DNA of 64,000 nt from Bemisia tabaci (GCF_918797505.1 NC_092793.1:372001-436000), one strand, 5' to 3'; positions 53,701 to 63,129 are shown, counted from the stretch's first letter. Program-made: numbers and translations. The notes: generated from the letters alone by a model not told the origin.

Positions 53701-54731
53701 TCTGGCTTTTCGTTTTGTGATGACTTGGGTTCTGGTGTTGGGGCTAACGGCTCAGGGTTGGTCTCTGTCAGCTCATTGCTCGTAGGTTGCTGGTTTCCAG
53801 GAGGAGTTTGTGACGCTTGGTTTGAGATGTTTAGCTCGGCTAGGATGTCTTGGGATAGGATATCATCCAGTGCATCAGGTGCCACTTGGGGGGCTTCTCC
53901 GGCATGTTCCTCAGTTGATGCTTCTAGTGTGGCAATAGCATCTGCTTTAATTTCTTCAAGCAACTCATCGCTAAGTTTCCTTTTGTTTTCTATGTATCTT
54001 CTCTGCGTGGCTAGTTTATTCGCATTGATGTGTAATCGGGTGTCAGGGTTCCTAGCTCTCCATAAATCGTACGTCTCCTTTATGTTGCAAAAGCCTGTAC
54101 CTTCTTTAGTATACCAGTGACACCACATGACTTCTTTGTACTCTTCTTGAGTCCATTTAATTCTTTGTGAGGATTGGGCTACTTGAGACGATATTCCCTC
54201 ATCCTCTGGATCTTTTTGGTTGGCTGAGCTGCTTTGCAAACGTTCTGTCTCATTTTCTGAGCTCTGAGATGTCTGTCCAAGGTGGAGACGGACGTCTGCT
54301 TTGATTTCGGAGAGTTGCATCTCATTCAGTTTCTTTTGGTTCTCTATGTACCTGCGTTGGGTTGCAAGTTTATTTGCTTCAATATAAGGACGGGTAGCTG
54401 GGTTTCTCTTTCTCCAGAGATTGTAAATGGACTTCATGTTGCAGCTGCCTGTGCTTCCTTTGATGTAGAGGTAGCACCACATGACTTCTTTGTATTCTGC
54501 CTCGCTCCATTTTGTTCGCGCCCTTGTATGGATGGGCTGAGAGTCTGGCTGGCTACTCAAAGGTTGTACTTGAGTCGGGCTGAGAGTTTGTGGCGTGTTT
54601 GTAGGCACATTTCTTGGGTCCGCTCGGTTTGTTCTCGAGTTTGTTGGTCTGTTCATCTCTTCATCTCTATCCCTATTCGTTAGGGTGATTTGAGAGTTCT
54701 TGCGTTGTTTAGTAATATTTCTGGAATCCAT
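50703..54731 (-). CDS. Dong/R4-like retrotransposon polyprotein, intact
   Basis: 1342 codons from a true ATG at 54731. Residues about 72-150 and 191-268 are tandem repeats of a Myb/SANT-like unit (KWSEAEYKEVMWCYLY and KWTQEEYKEVMWCHWY, each ending NKLATQRRYIEN). Residues about 590-900 are the RT: NWKAPGPDK, SVAWLDYQKAFDSMP with catalytic Asp, GIYQGDAFSP and LLYMDDLKLFS with catalytic YMDD near 832-835. C1155-x2-C1158-x8-H1167-x4-C1172 is a zinc finger. RPDIILRKRGQTCLLIDVSI (about 1241-1260) is the restriction-like endonuclease core. The repeats probably recognise target DNA and the nuclease nicks it to prime reverse transcription. All key residues are present. Confidence 0.92.
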   Translation of the reverse strand: MDSRNITKQRKNSQITLTNRDRDEEMNRPTNSRTNRADPRNVPTNTPQTLSPTQVQPLSSQPDSQPIHTRARTKWSEAEYKEVMWCYLYIKGSTGSCNMKSIYNLWRKRNPATRPYIEANKLATQRRYIENQKKLNEMQLSEIKADVRLHLGQTSQSSENETERLQSSSANQKDPEDEGISSQVAQSSQRIKWTQEEYKEVMWCHWYTKEGTGFCNIKETYDLWRARNPDTRLHINANKLATQRRYIENKRKLSDELLEEIKADAIATLEASTEEHAGEAPQVAPDALDDILSQDILAELNISNQASQTPPGNQQPTSNELTETNPEPLAPTPEPKSSQNEKPESPGRRLYQEVLEMTLEEREPIRKLNGAKKEKEILARANSEVKTILETEQELDLWKINCLLYAAALTVSDEANNPRPVKKNNAKETKPLWQKRIDNRIKGLRCNLSVLTNFKETSKSNGKPMTQRVKSILEKYTDEGEEYNIDNVAEQLKQRISVFSQRIRRYKKRSNQYRENRMFVTNCKSFYRKIKGDGAETGATPKKQEIEEFWKGIYETPTEHNTEADWIKDLNVEHQMEWTPLNEAEVANVLKNLANWKAPGPDKIQSFLYKKMHPIHKYLTTEYMKLLGGEEFPPWLAKGCTYLIPKNKETANPKNFRPITCLNIMYKIYTALMAGKTYKYLESAELLPIEQKGCRKGANGCLDQLLISKTAIEDCKRRKKNLSVAWLDYQKAFDSMPHSWIIRALEIMGVHPNLVNACKNMMKHWATVIQLNGNAGQIVTSEIKIRRGIYQGDAFSPLLFCIGLIPLSKKLNEQQNGYDLEDGYKQLTHLLYMDDLKLFSSNETKLQQQLKTVKEFSDDIGMKFGLDKCAKVTFKKGKFFKGENVTIDNETSIRQLDPGETYKYLGMEENSGVQNTTVKEKVKKEYIRRVRAVLKTELSAKNKISAIGALAVPVLQYGFAILDWKMTEIRALDVKTRKYLTMYKMHHPSADVHRLYVSRKLGGRGLRQIEAAYKSTIISTKYYLRKKRNEDLFLKSVHEADTQLNTLHSITKKADKFETELEQNFEQTPVKSRNQTIKKKIAETLRSKWTEKNMHGQYPRLLEEDRIESTLSTMWLSKGALKGETESLIAAAQDQALNTRYRDRKIHGRARDSKCRICHQHEETIDHIISACPILAKKDYIERHDRVCTHLHHNLCKEYNVAVETNWYEHKPKAITATDDGQTTIIWNVPVRTDRTVPNNRPDIILRKRGQTCLLIDVSIPADRNISLKEAEKRLKYKDLEIEISRMWKTDTKVIPFVIGATGAVSKEWKKFKEEIPGKHSLVTAQKAAILGTARILRKVLS

Positions 54732-55040
54732 GTTGTTCCCACGAGTGGAGGAGGATTTGGACGGTCCGCCCGGCAGCCTCTTCGCCGGGTAAGGCTACGT
54801 ACTCTGGGAGGTCGCCCGGTATCCCAGGGCACCGTGGGTAGACACCTTCAGAAGCACCCGATGCCAAGAGACCCGATGGGCACGGTTTGCTTACACCCCG
54901 GGTTGGGTTTTTTTTATTGAAGTACTTCCTGGCACAGAGGGAGTGCTCAGAAAGTGACTCGGGACTGGAGGTGCGTGAATACCCCAGACCATAGACAGTC
55001 CTCCCTGCAGTTCATAGACAGTCCTCCCTGCAGTTCATTG
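54732..55040 (-). promoter_or_regulatory. Copy B 5' leader with 23-bp end duplication
   Basis: Homologous to the copy A leader. Its first 23 bp are doubled: CATAGACAGTCCTCCCTGCA plus GTT at 54990-55012 and again at 55013-55035. A hairpin GCACTCCCTCTGTGC (minus strand) occupies the place of a different-sequence hairpin in copy A. GGAGG at the start can pair with CCTCC about 30 nt downstream. Confidence 0.6.
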
Positions 55041-55053
55041 TTATTATTATTAT
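55041..55053. repeat. (TTA)n tract between copies B and C
   Basis: TTATTATTATTAT between the 5' end of copy B and the 3' end of copy C. Confidence 0.88.
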
Positions 55054-57141
55054 TTTTCATATTCACTGCTGTCACCAGCTTTGCTGGGTTGCTTTAAGCC
55101 CTCACACAGGGGCAAACAATGCTCCTAGGTATGAGGGCTGTTTGTGGTTTGGGTGGCCGGGTGGTGGTTATTTCACTCCCCCTTGGGGGGTGGCTCGTCA
55201 CAGACTAGGATACCTGTTTCAGGAACCGAGGCAGGGTAGGTGTCTGGAGGACGCCTGCCTAAAGGTTTCTTTCCTGAGGTGGTAGGCGGTAGGGGTGTTT
55301 TTGGTGTGTGGGAACGTTCTAGGTGTATTCGCGCTGCTCCACCTAGCTTAAGACCTTCCGGAGGATTCTGGCAGTGCCTAACACAGCAGACTTCTGGGCC
55401 AATACTAGCGAATGTTTCCCAGGGATTTCGTTCTTCAGTTTAGTCCAGTCTTTAGAGACTGCTCCGGTAGCTCCTATCACAAAGGGTATGACTCGGGTTT
55501 TGGTCTTCCACATCCTGCTGATTTCGATCTCTAGGTCTTTATACTTTAGTTTCTTCTCAGCTTCCTTTTTTGTGATGTTCCTGTCTGCTGGGATAGAGAC
55601 GTCAATCAGCAGACACGTTTGGCCTTTCCTACGTAGGATGATGTCCGGTCTGTTTGCCTCAACAGTTCTATCGGTTCTGATAGGGAAGTTCCACAGGATC
55701 GTTGTCTCTCCATCTCTGGTTGTTGCAGTGTTTTTCGGTTTGTGTTCATACCATTTATCTGCGTCGACTTCGATTCCATATTCTTTGCAGAGGCTGTAGT
55801 GAAGTTGGGTGCATACTCTGTCGTGTCTCTCGATATAGTCCTTTTGGGCTAGAATTGGGCAACCTGATGTTATGTGCTCAATGGTTTCTTCGAACTGGTG
55901 ACAGATTCTGCATTTGCTATTCACATGTTTCTTGTGGATTTTCCTCTCTCGGTACCTTGTGTTTAAGGCTTGATCCTGTGCCGCTACAATTAGGCTCTCT
56001 GTTTCTGCTTTTAGTACACCTTTACTGAGCCAGATGGTAGAGAGATTACTCTCGATAGAGTCATTTTCTAGCATCAGTGGATACTGCCCGTGCATGATCT
56101 TTCCTTTCCATTTGGTTCTGATGCTTTCTGAGATTTTCTTTTTGATTTTTTGCTTCCTGCTGTTTATGGGGGCCACTTCAAAGTTTTCTCCGAGCTCGGC
56201 TTCAAACTTGTTTGCTTCTTTCGCAATGTGGTCTTTGTCTAGAGCAAGGTTGATGGCATATACGGCTTTGAGAAAAGGGTCTTCGTTTTTTTTTTCCTGG
56301 AGGTAGTACTTCGCATTGATGATGGAAGATTTGTATGTTGATTCAATTTGCCGAAGTCCTCGTCCTCCTAGTTTTCTGCTCACGTATAGCCTGTCAACGT
56401 CTGCGGATGGGTGGTGCATTTTATGCATTGTCAGACATTTTCTTGTTTTTATGTCTAGCGCTTTTATTTCTTTTATTTTCCAATTCAGAATTGCAAATCC
56501 GTACTGTAGAACGGGTACGGCTAGCGCTCCGATTGCAGTTATCTTGTTTTTTGCCGTTAGCTCTGTCTTTAGTACTGCTCTTACTCGTCGTATGTATTCT
56601 CTCTTTACCTTTTCTTTTATTGTCTTATGTTGGATACCTATACTTTCTTCCATTCCGAGGTATTTGTATGTTTCACCTGGGTCTAACTGTCGGATGCTGG
56701 TGTCGACGTCTATATCCATGTTTTCTCCGTGGATGTATTTACCTTTCTTGAAGGTTACCTTGGCACACTTATCTAGGCCAAATTTCATACCTATGTCGTC
56801 ACTGAATTCTTTCACCGTCTCGAGTTGATTTTGCAGTTTCTCGTCGCTGCTGCTGAACAGTTTCAGATCATCCATATACAAGAGGTGCGTCAGTTGTTTA
56901 TGGCCTGCCTTGATGTTATATCCATTGTTCATGTTGTTTAGTCGTGTAGAGAGGGGTATTAATCCAACGCAGAACAGAAGGGGGGAGAACGCGTCCCCTT
57001 GGTAGATTCCTCGTCTTATTTTAATTTCAGAGGTGATAATTGTATCTGTTTTTCCTCTTAGTTGGATGCATGTTGACCAGTGCTCCATCATGTTCTTACA
57101 GGCGTTTACTATATTCGGGTGCACTCCCATGAGTTCCAGTG
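55054..57141 (-). mobile_element. Dong/R4-type element, copy C (5'-truncated)
   Basis: The 3' 2.1 kb of an element nearly identical to copy A (the only clear differences I see are CC/CCC near 56296 and an A/G near 56881). Its truncated 5' end inside the RT joins a (TTA)n tract at 57142. TAA tracts on both sides act as target duplication. Confidence 0.9.
55343..57141 (-). pseudogene. Copy C ORF, truncated at N-terminus
   Basis: About 598 codons open from the truncation to the stop at 55343. It starts before MGVHPNIVNACKNMMEHW and includes GIYQGDAFSPLLFC, LLYMDDLKLFSSSDE, CRICHQFEETIEHITSGC and RPDIILRRKGQTCLLIDVSI. The DNA-binding N-terminus, RT fingers and palm start are missing. It shows the unshifted version of the frame that is broken in copy A. 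Confidence 0.9.
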
Positions 57142-57163
57142 TTATTATTATTATTATTATTAT
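57142..57163. repeat. (TTA)n tract at 5' end of copy C
   Basis: Seven TTA units between truncated copy C and unique intron sequence. Confidence 0.88.
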
Positions 57164-57280
57164 TTCTTTTTTTCTTTTAAGGTATTTAGGTAGTAAACTT
57201 TTTTGGATTGAGCCGAATTTTGTACAAAAATATAACTTATGTTTTTTAGAGGATCAAATATTCAACAGTTTACTTACAGG

Positions 57281-57609
57281 TTTAGAGCCTTAAAATGTTT
57301 GTCAGACATTTTATTAGACTTTTGTATGGTTTTGTTGAATTTGGCTGCGACTTGTAAGAGATCATGAAAATATAGCTCTCTTTGTGTCAGGAGTTTGCAA
57401 TTTAAGTACTGATTCTTTTGTAAAACTTTGCGTGAAACACAATGGTTTCCGCACATAAAGTGCAACATTTCCATAAAACTTCCATAATCACACTCTACTG
57501 GAACCTTCAGGACAGCACACCCCAAGTCTCTACGATTGTAAGGGACTAGGATTTCATAATATAATAAGATGATTTTAATTGATTGAATGCATTTGTTTTT
57601 GTGACACAT
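57281..57609 (-). pseudogene. Orphan exon-like ORF with strong splice donor
   Basis: A minus-strand frame of about 110 codons reads VPYNRRDLGCAVLKVPVECD, GSFMEMLHFMCGNHCVSRKV and LLTQRELYFHDLLQVAAKFN, and ends KALNL beside GTAAGTAA, a near-perfect donor. A possible acceptor TAG lies near 57550. The composition (cysteine, aromatic and charged residues) looks genuinely protein-coding. It is not CSN2, whose reading passes from 58016 to 34025 without a gap, and I do not recognise the family. Confidence 0.4.
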
Positions 57610-58015
57610 GGACGTAAGGAGAATACAGACACTTAAAAGTTAAAACAGTTGCAATCACACTTGAGGAGCATTTTGCAAATTCAACTTAAATTCTCTGACG
57701 CCTCTTACTGGGCAAACCTGATTGACATGGACTGAAAAAAACTGCTCGGGATGCAGTAGATTTGAAGAAGTAGGAAACAGACTGGGCAAATATAATGAGC
57801 TGTGTGTTAAGAACTAAAAGTGATTTTTTTGTAATTTTATCAGTAAAACAGTGCACTCATTATCAGCTCCTAGGGTCTCTGAGATAAGAACAGTTTTCTA
57901 CTGCACCTGAAAGTTCCTTTAAGTGCATACATGTTTTTATATGTTTGAAAAGCAAAACAAAAATTAAGTTATCTCTTCTCAGGTTGAGTTGATGAATAAA
58001 GGGAGTCATACTCAC
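57610..58015. other. CSN2 intron, no feature
   Basis: No ORF or repeat that I can support. Confidence 0.4.
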
Positions 58016-58141
58016 ATTTTTTGAGGTGGAAATATAGTCTAAAATTGAATTTATCGACTTCTCACTATGATTTCTGGTGACTGCACTTTTGATGTAGGTT
58101 AATAATTGTTTGTACCTTGTCATCATCTCTTGATAGTTTCC
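58016..58141 (-). CDS. CSN2: CSN2 exon (first in window)
   Basis: 126-bp exon, 42 codons in phase 0 at both ends. TTTCAG precedes 58141 and GTGAGTATG follows 58016 on the minus strand. It encodes [40 protein letters not shown] and KN, matching the region of animal CSN2 about 90 residues from the N-terminus. The earlier exons (acidic N-terminus and first helical repeats) are not found to the right within the window, so they lie beyond 64000. No disabling change. Confidence 0.96.
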
Positions 58142-58610
58142 CTGAAACATGGAAGGGACATTGTTTTAATTTTGAAAGAGAAATTTCTTCAGACAATTGG
58201 CTTCACATCCTGAGTCACCAGATCTCAAGTTCTTGGCTGGAGTATAAAAAAGTCTTTAGCTGAAAGGAGGGACATAAAGAGCTGCCACCACAGATTAGAC
58301 TGATCTAATTTTTACCAGCCTCCTGGATCATCCCAGGGTCCCAAGTTATTTCTTTTTCTTAAGCAAGTATGAGGGTTTGCATAAGTATCCCCAATGAATG
58401 CTTTTTGATGGCTAGTTTTGCTCTTAAGAGGGTGGTCTGCTCAAGCGGCCGCTTACACCGCTTTCATTGGCAGCAGACTTCAGTGATGAGGGCTCCAGTT
58501 TGCAGTCACATTTAGAGGCTGAATTTTACACTCGGCAATCAGCATGATAAACTCCGCCTAAGGTTGAGATGTTCACCTCTAGCTGGTCCCAATCCCAGGT
58601 AAAGGAGAAA
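58142..58610. other. Intron and probable leader of the RTE-like LINE
   Basis: No ORF. From about 58385 the sequence becomes GC-richer (AAGCGGCCGCTTACACCGC) and probably belongs to the 5' part of the following LINE, but its start cannot be fixed. Confidence 0.4.
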
Positions 58611-58765
58611 GTTGTGCGTAGGGCTAGCAACCCTACCACGTAAAAAAAACCGTAGCTACGAAAAACAAGACGATGCCTCGGTACACATGGAATCAACGGA
58701 GAAATCGACCAAACTAGTATGGCTCATCGGAAAAACAGAAAAATGGTCAAGCCAAAGACATTTCA

Positions 58766-59655
58766 ATGGCAACCAGAACCGTAAGACCAATGAAACAAGC
58801 GGGAAAAATGATGGAGATAGCAAGCAGAATGGGAAAGTATAACATCGACGTGATGGCCTTGCAGGAAATCAGATGGCAAGGTGAAGGCAAGTTCGACAAG
58901 CCCGAATTTAGCATGATATACAGCAGAACAATCGAAAATACCGGTCAATTTGGAACAGGTTTTATGCTGTAGAGAAAAGCAGGAAATGCCTGCTTGGGTA
59001 TGAGAATATCAACAAAAGAATCTGCAAAATCAGAATGAAGGGGAAATTTAGAAACATGACATTGATATCAGTGCATGCTGCAACCGAAGAGAAGGATGAA
59101 GTAGAAAAGGAAAGCTTCTACGACACACTAGAAGAGGTGTGCACCAGAGTAAGTCACCATGACCTTTTATTGGTAATGGGCGACTTCAACACCAAAATTG
59201 GCAAAATGGAAGATCAGAAGCAAGTAGCAGGACACTATACATTACACGAAACGAATAACGACAACGAGAATATGACAGCACAGTTTGCAGCACGGAATAA
59301 ACTGTATATCAGAAGCACATCGTTCCCACACAAGAAGATACATCTTGGGATATGGCAAATTCCAGGCAGCGAGGAAGTTAATCAAATAGATCATGTGCTA
59401 GTATCAGCAAGGCACCGATCATCGGAGATGGATGTTAGAAGCTGCAGAGGGCCAAACTGTGATTCTGACCATTTCCTAGTGAAAGTCAAGGTTCGAGAAA
59501 GAATTGCCAATGCAATGAAAACAAGTGTGCCAGAAACAAAGAGATGGGTAACTGAAAATCTCAACAAGAACAAGGAGGCACATGAGCATAGTGCTGGCAA
59601 GAAAACTAAAGAAAGAAGAAGTGGAAGGCAATTCAACCCCAGAAAAGGAAGATAG
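58766..59655 (+). pseudogene. RTE-like LINE apurinic endonuclease domain
   Basis: The first frame has VRPMKQAGKMMEIASRMGKY, IDVMALQEIRWQGEG (catalytic Glu region) and GTGFML, then a break near 58970. The second frame (59035-59655) has LISVHAATEEKDE, LLLVMGDFNTKIG (GDFN with catalytic Asp and Asn), NQIDHVLVSARHRSS and GPNCDSDHFLVKVK (SDH catalytic His). The order is that of APE-type LINE endonucleases, which nick target DNA. Broken by at least one stop or frameshift. Confidence 0.82.
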
Positions 59656-60496
59656 TCCAACACCAGAGGTGGAAGATAGCCCAGCCCCAGAAGATGTATG
59701 GGCTAAAATGGAGACTGCAATAAAGGAAGCAGTTGAAGAGACAATCGGTGAGAAAAGGAGGTGCAGAAACGCAGAATGGTTTGACGAGGAATGTGCAAAG
59801 GCTGTTAGAGAAAAAACTGAGGCAAGAGAAAAGATGCTACAAAGGTTAACAAGAGGTAGTGTAGACGGATACCAACAACTTAGATGGAAAGCAAACAAAC
59901 TTCTTAGGAAGAGAAAGAGACAGGCGGTAAGACAACAAATGGAAGAGATAGAACATCTAAGCAAACAGAATGAGAGTAGAAAATTTTATGCTGCAATGAG
60001 CAAAATGAGAAGTGGGTTTCAGCCTAGAGCAAACGGGTGCAAAAACAAAGAAGGGCGTTTAGTTGAGGAAGAAAAGAACATCCTCGAGAGACGGGCAGAA
60101 CATTCTAAAGAGCTGCTGTCCGAGAAAAGTAGTGGAGAAAGACTGAAAACAGAAGAAGAGAAAAACGAAGAAAGACAAGACGACCTCAATGAAATACCGA
60201 CTAGAGAGGAGGTCGCGGAAAGAATACGGAAACTCAAGAACAACAAGGCATCGGGAGAAGATGAAATAACAGCCGAGTTACTGAAGAATGGGGGAGAGGC
60301 ACTGATAAACGAAGTACACGAGTTAATCGAATTAATATGGACATCAGAGAAAATGCCAGCGAAATGGAGTATTGGAACCATCTGCCCCATTTTCAAAAAG
60401 GGAGATAAATTCGAATGTAAGAATTATAGAGGAATCACTCTACTGAGCGTGGCATATAAAATATTATCCTCCCTGATAAATGAGAGACTCCTCTAA
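59656..60496 (+). pseudogene. RTE-like LINE linker and start of RT
   Basis: Lys/Glu-rich linker (EWFDEECAKAVREKTEAREK), then RT motifs LKNNKASGEDEITAELLKNG, WSIGTICPIFKKGDKFECKN and NYRGITLLSVAYKILSSLIN. The palm with catalytic aspartates is absent because the element stops at 60496. The frame overlaps the endonuclease frame by about 70 bp in a different phase, so there is a frameshift. Confidence 0.82.
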
Positions 60497-61506
60497 CGAA
60501 ATGTTCACCTGTGCCGTGGTATCGTTTTTGAAGCGGGAAGCTTGAAAAAACCCTGCTCTTTTAGCAAATTGTGAAGTAAGGAGTGCATTTCAGATTTGGC
60601 CAATGCCCTCATAGTAATTTTTGAGACACTTTCTATAGGAAAGAACTCTTATTCTTGCTCCAGTAAAAGTTTGCAACAGGCCCATTACAACTTCTGACAT
60701 TGTCATTCCGTAAATTTTGACAAATTGTAAGCGTTCCTCTAGATCTGGAAATTGTGGAAAAATCCCAATTTTCCATTTTTTTTGGAAAATCTTAATTTAA
60801 ATGGATTAGAAAGGAGGAATATCGTTGAAGGCCTTTTCCGGCCCCACCTGGATTTTGCTGAATGTTTCATATTTTCAAAGTACTAGTCATAAGTAGACTC
60901 TGTGCCAAAAATTTCACAGAAAAGAAACTTGCGTAAAGGTGCAGCAGCGCCTCAAACCCAAAATCCTAGCATCGAAAAATAGTTATTTTCGTCATTTTTT
61001 TTCCCTCTATCAGCAAATGATCCCAGTGTATATTTTGCGTACTTTCCGTTTCTAGCCTTTTAAAATGCCCCCGATTAATTTTTTTTTGGCTGTACAGCCT
61101 ATTGTTGCCATTTTCGGCCCATTTTGAGGGTTTTTATCTATTTTACACACGCAGAACTCAATTAAAACTAAGAACCGTATACGTTTTTGACAAGAACGCA
61201 AAATAATGAATATAAAGTGTTCAGTGAAACTTTTTTCAACATGGCCAAATTTTCGACAAAAATCGTTCCAAGAGCCAAAAATGGGCAAAATTTGATAAAT
61301 TGCCACGTCTTAGATTCAAGAAAGTGGGGAACAACTTTTATATTGACGTACCTAATAGCTCTTACCCGTATAAACAACATATCAAAAAAGTATATTTGTA
61401 CCTGGATTCCCACATTGTGAAAATTGACGGGGAATTGTTTAGCAGCCTTTTCTGCCTTGAAGGTAGCTCTTCTGAATGTTTTTCAACCTTAGTCATCCTC
61501 CACAGG

Positions 61507-62150
61507 TGTATGCCCTATGTATTTTTCTACGTACTTTTCATTTCTGGTCATAAAAATGGCTTCCTATGAATTTTAAAACACCAATCGGTCCATCGTTGCC
61601 AATTTTTACCAATTATTAGGGGTTTTTTCAAGTTAACATGTGGAAAAGTGAAAGTGGGGAAGTGAATTAAACGTTTTTTGTCCCTGCAAATAACATATCC
61701 AATATGGAAAATTGCAATGTGTCTCACCGAAATTATGATGGCTCAGATGAACAGGCCGCAACGAACCCTCAAGGTGCTTCCACATCATCTTCACTCCATC
61801 TCACCAGTTTGTTCCTATAACCTGGAGATAGTTCTTGGTTCTCAAGATGCCTACTACAGGCCATATACCAAACAACTGAAACTGCATGGGCACAGTGTCT
61901 CACAAATCACTTGAAAGTCATAATGCACTACCTAGAACTTTCAACGTGATTATTACTCCAATTTTTGACATTTTTGGCACTGAGACGATTTGTCTTGAAC
62001 ATTCGGCAACATAGGGAAAAGTTACGAAGCAAAGTATGCTAAAAATTGATAAAAATTGGCAACAATGGACCGTTAGACCTCTTAAAATTCATAGGAAGCC
62101 ATTTTTATGGCCAGAAATGAAAAGTGCGGAGACGAATACATAGCAAGTTT
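61507..62150. repeat. Inner inverted repeat
   Basis: ATGGCTTCCTATGAATTTTA near 61555 pairs with AAAATTCATAGGAAGCCAT near 62085. ACGTACTTTTCATTTCTGG pairs with CCAGAAATGAAAAGTGC. The repeats resemble the outer arms of the same element, with GGCAACAATGGACCG shared by both, so the two layers are related. Confidence 0.7.
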
Positions 62151-62291
62151 GATATGCATATTGCACTTGTAATTCAATTCAATAATGTGATGGTATGCCA
62201 AAGGTGCTTACTTCGTTGTGTATTAGTTTCTAATGCATTTCGCCTGTTCAGGCATCTTCAGAGCGGTAGTGACTATGAACACTTTAAAGTT

Positions 62292-62541
62292 TAATAAACT
62301 TTCCACATCTTTTGCGGTTGTCAGTAGGTATTTCGAAATTATCAATAATTAATTGCTACTTGGACTAGTCACTCGCTAATCAACAGTATATCGACCTGTG
62401 CTGCCACCGGACGACCAATCCAGCGAACCGTAATCAGTTTACGCGTACGCGAGTGACTAGTTCAAATAGCTAATAATTATTGATAATTTCGAAATTTTAC
62501 GTACCTACTGACAACCGCAAAAAATGTGGAAAGTTTATTAA
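62292..62541. repeat. Hairpin with about 85-bp arms
   Basis: AATAAACTTTCCACATCTTT at 62292 pairs with AAAATGTGGAAAGTTTATT ending near 62541. GTTGTCAGTAGGTA pairs with TACCTACTGACAAC, and CTAGTCACTCGC with GCGAGTGACTAG. The loop of about 75 bp is GC-richer. It is possibly a separate MITE or a pseudo-LTR remnant. Confidence 0.75.
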
Positions 62542-63129
62542 GACGGAGCGATTGAACCAAAAAATGGAGCTTCTTTTCAATCACCTCTACTATTAGCTAG
62601 AGGATTGGCGGCGAAATCCGGACAAGTTTGAAATTCAACTGTAGGGCGGGAACTAAATAAAATTGCGGAAATAAAGTATTTTAGGTTGATTTTTGCCCAA
62701 ATTCACTTACACACTCATATATTTTTAACTTTAGGTTAGTTTTGGTCCGTCGTCGACCGATTAATTTCATTTGGGAGTAACGGTCATCTAGGACTGTAAC
62801 CACCTGTTTGAACCGGCAGAATAACCATGAGCAGAAGAAAAACTAACTTTATCTGAGATTACTGCCTGTTACCGAGAAAAAGTAAGTGTATTGTAAAAAG
62901 TCGCAGTCCCAACTTTCTTAAAATATTCGTTTTAGGCATTTAAAATACGTTTCAAAGAAGGAATGTGGAAAAATCAAGAGGACAAGTTCAAATCAAATTT
63001 CTGTTTGCCACCATGGATTCCCGCGCTCATTTACACACTCACACAAGCATCCAGCGCCAAACCAGGCTTCACTTTTTCCCCGTGCTTTTAGATACGAGCA
63101 CTCCGTCTTTATGTCTTTGCTCATAACTC

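Larger units (their letters stand above)
50427..55040 (-). mobile_element. Dong/R4-type non-LTR retrotransposon, copy B (full length, intact ORF)
   Basis: About 4.6 kb between (TTA)n tracts. 5' leader 54732-55040, one ORF 50703-54731, 3' UTR 50427-50702 that shares CAGCTTTGCTGGGT and CAAACAATGCTC with copies A and C. It differs from A and C by many substitutions, so it is a separate subfamily. It is the only potentially autonomous copy in the window. Confidence 0.9.
58611..60496 (+). mobile_element. RTE-like LINE, lacking 3' half
   Basis: Endonuclease and the first part of RT are present in order on the plus strand. The sequence stops being LINE at about 60496, just after the RT motif YKILSSLINERLL, and passes into a foldback element. 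LINEs normally lose 5' not 3' ends, so the 3' part was removed by deletion or separated by the insertion of the foldback. Confidence 0.75.
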
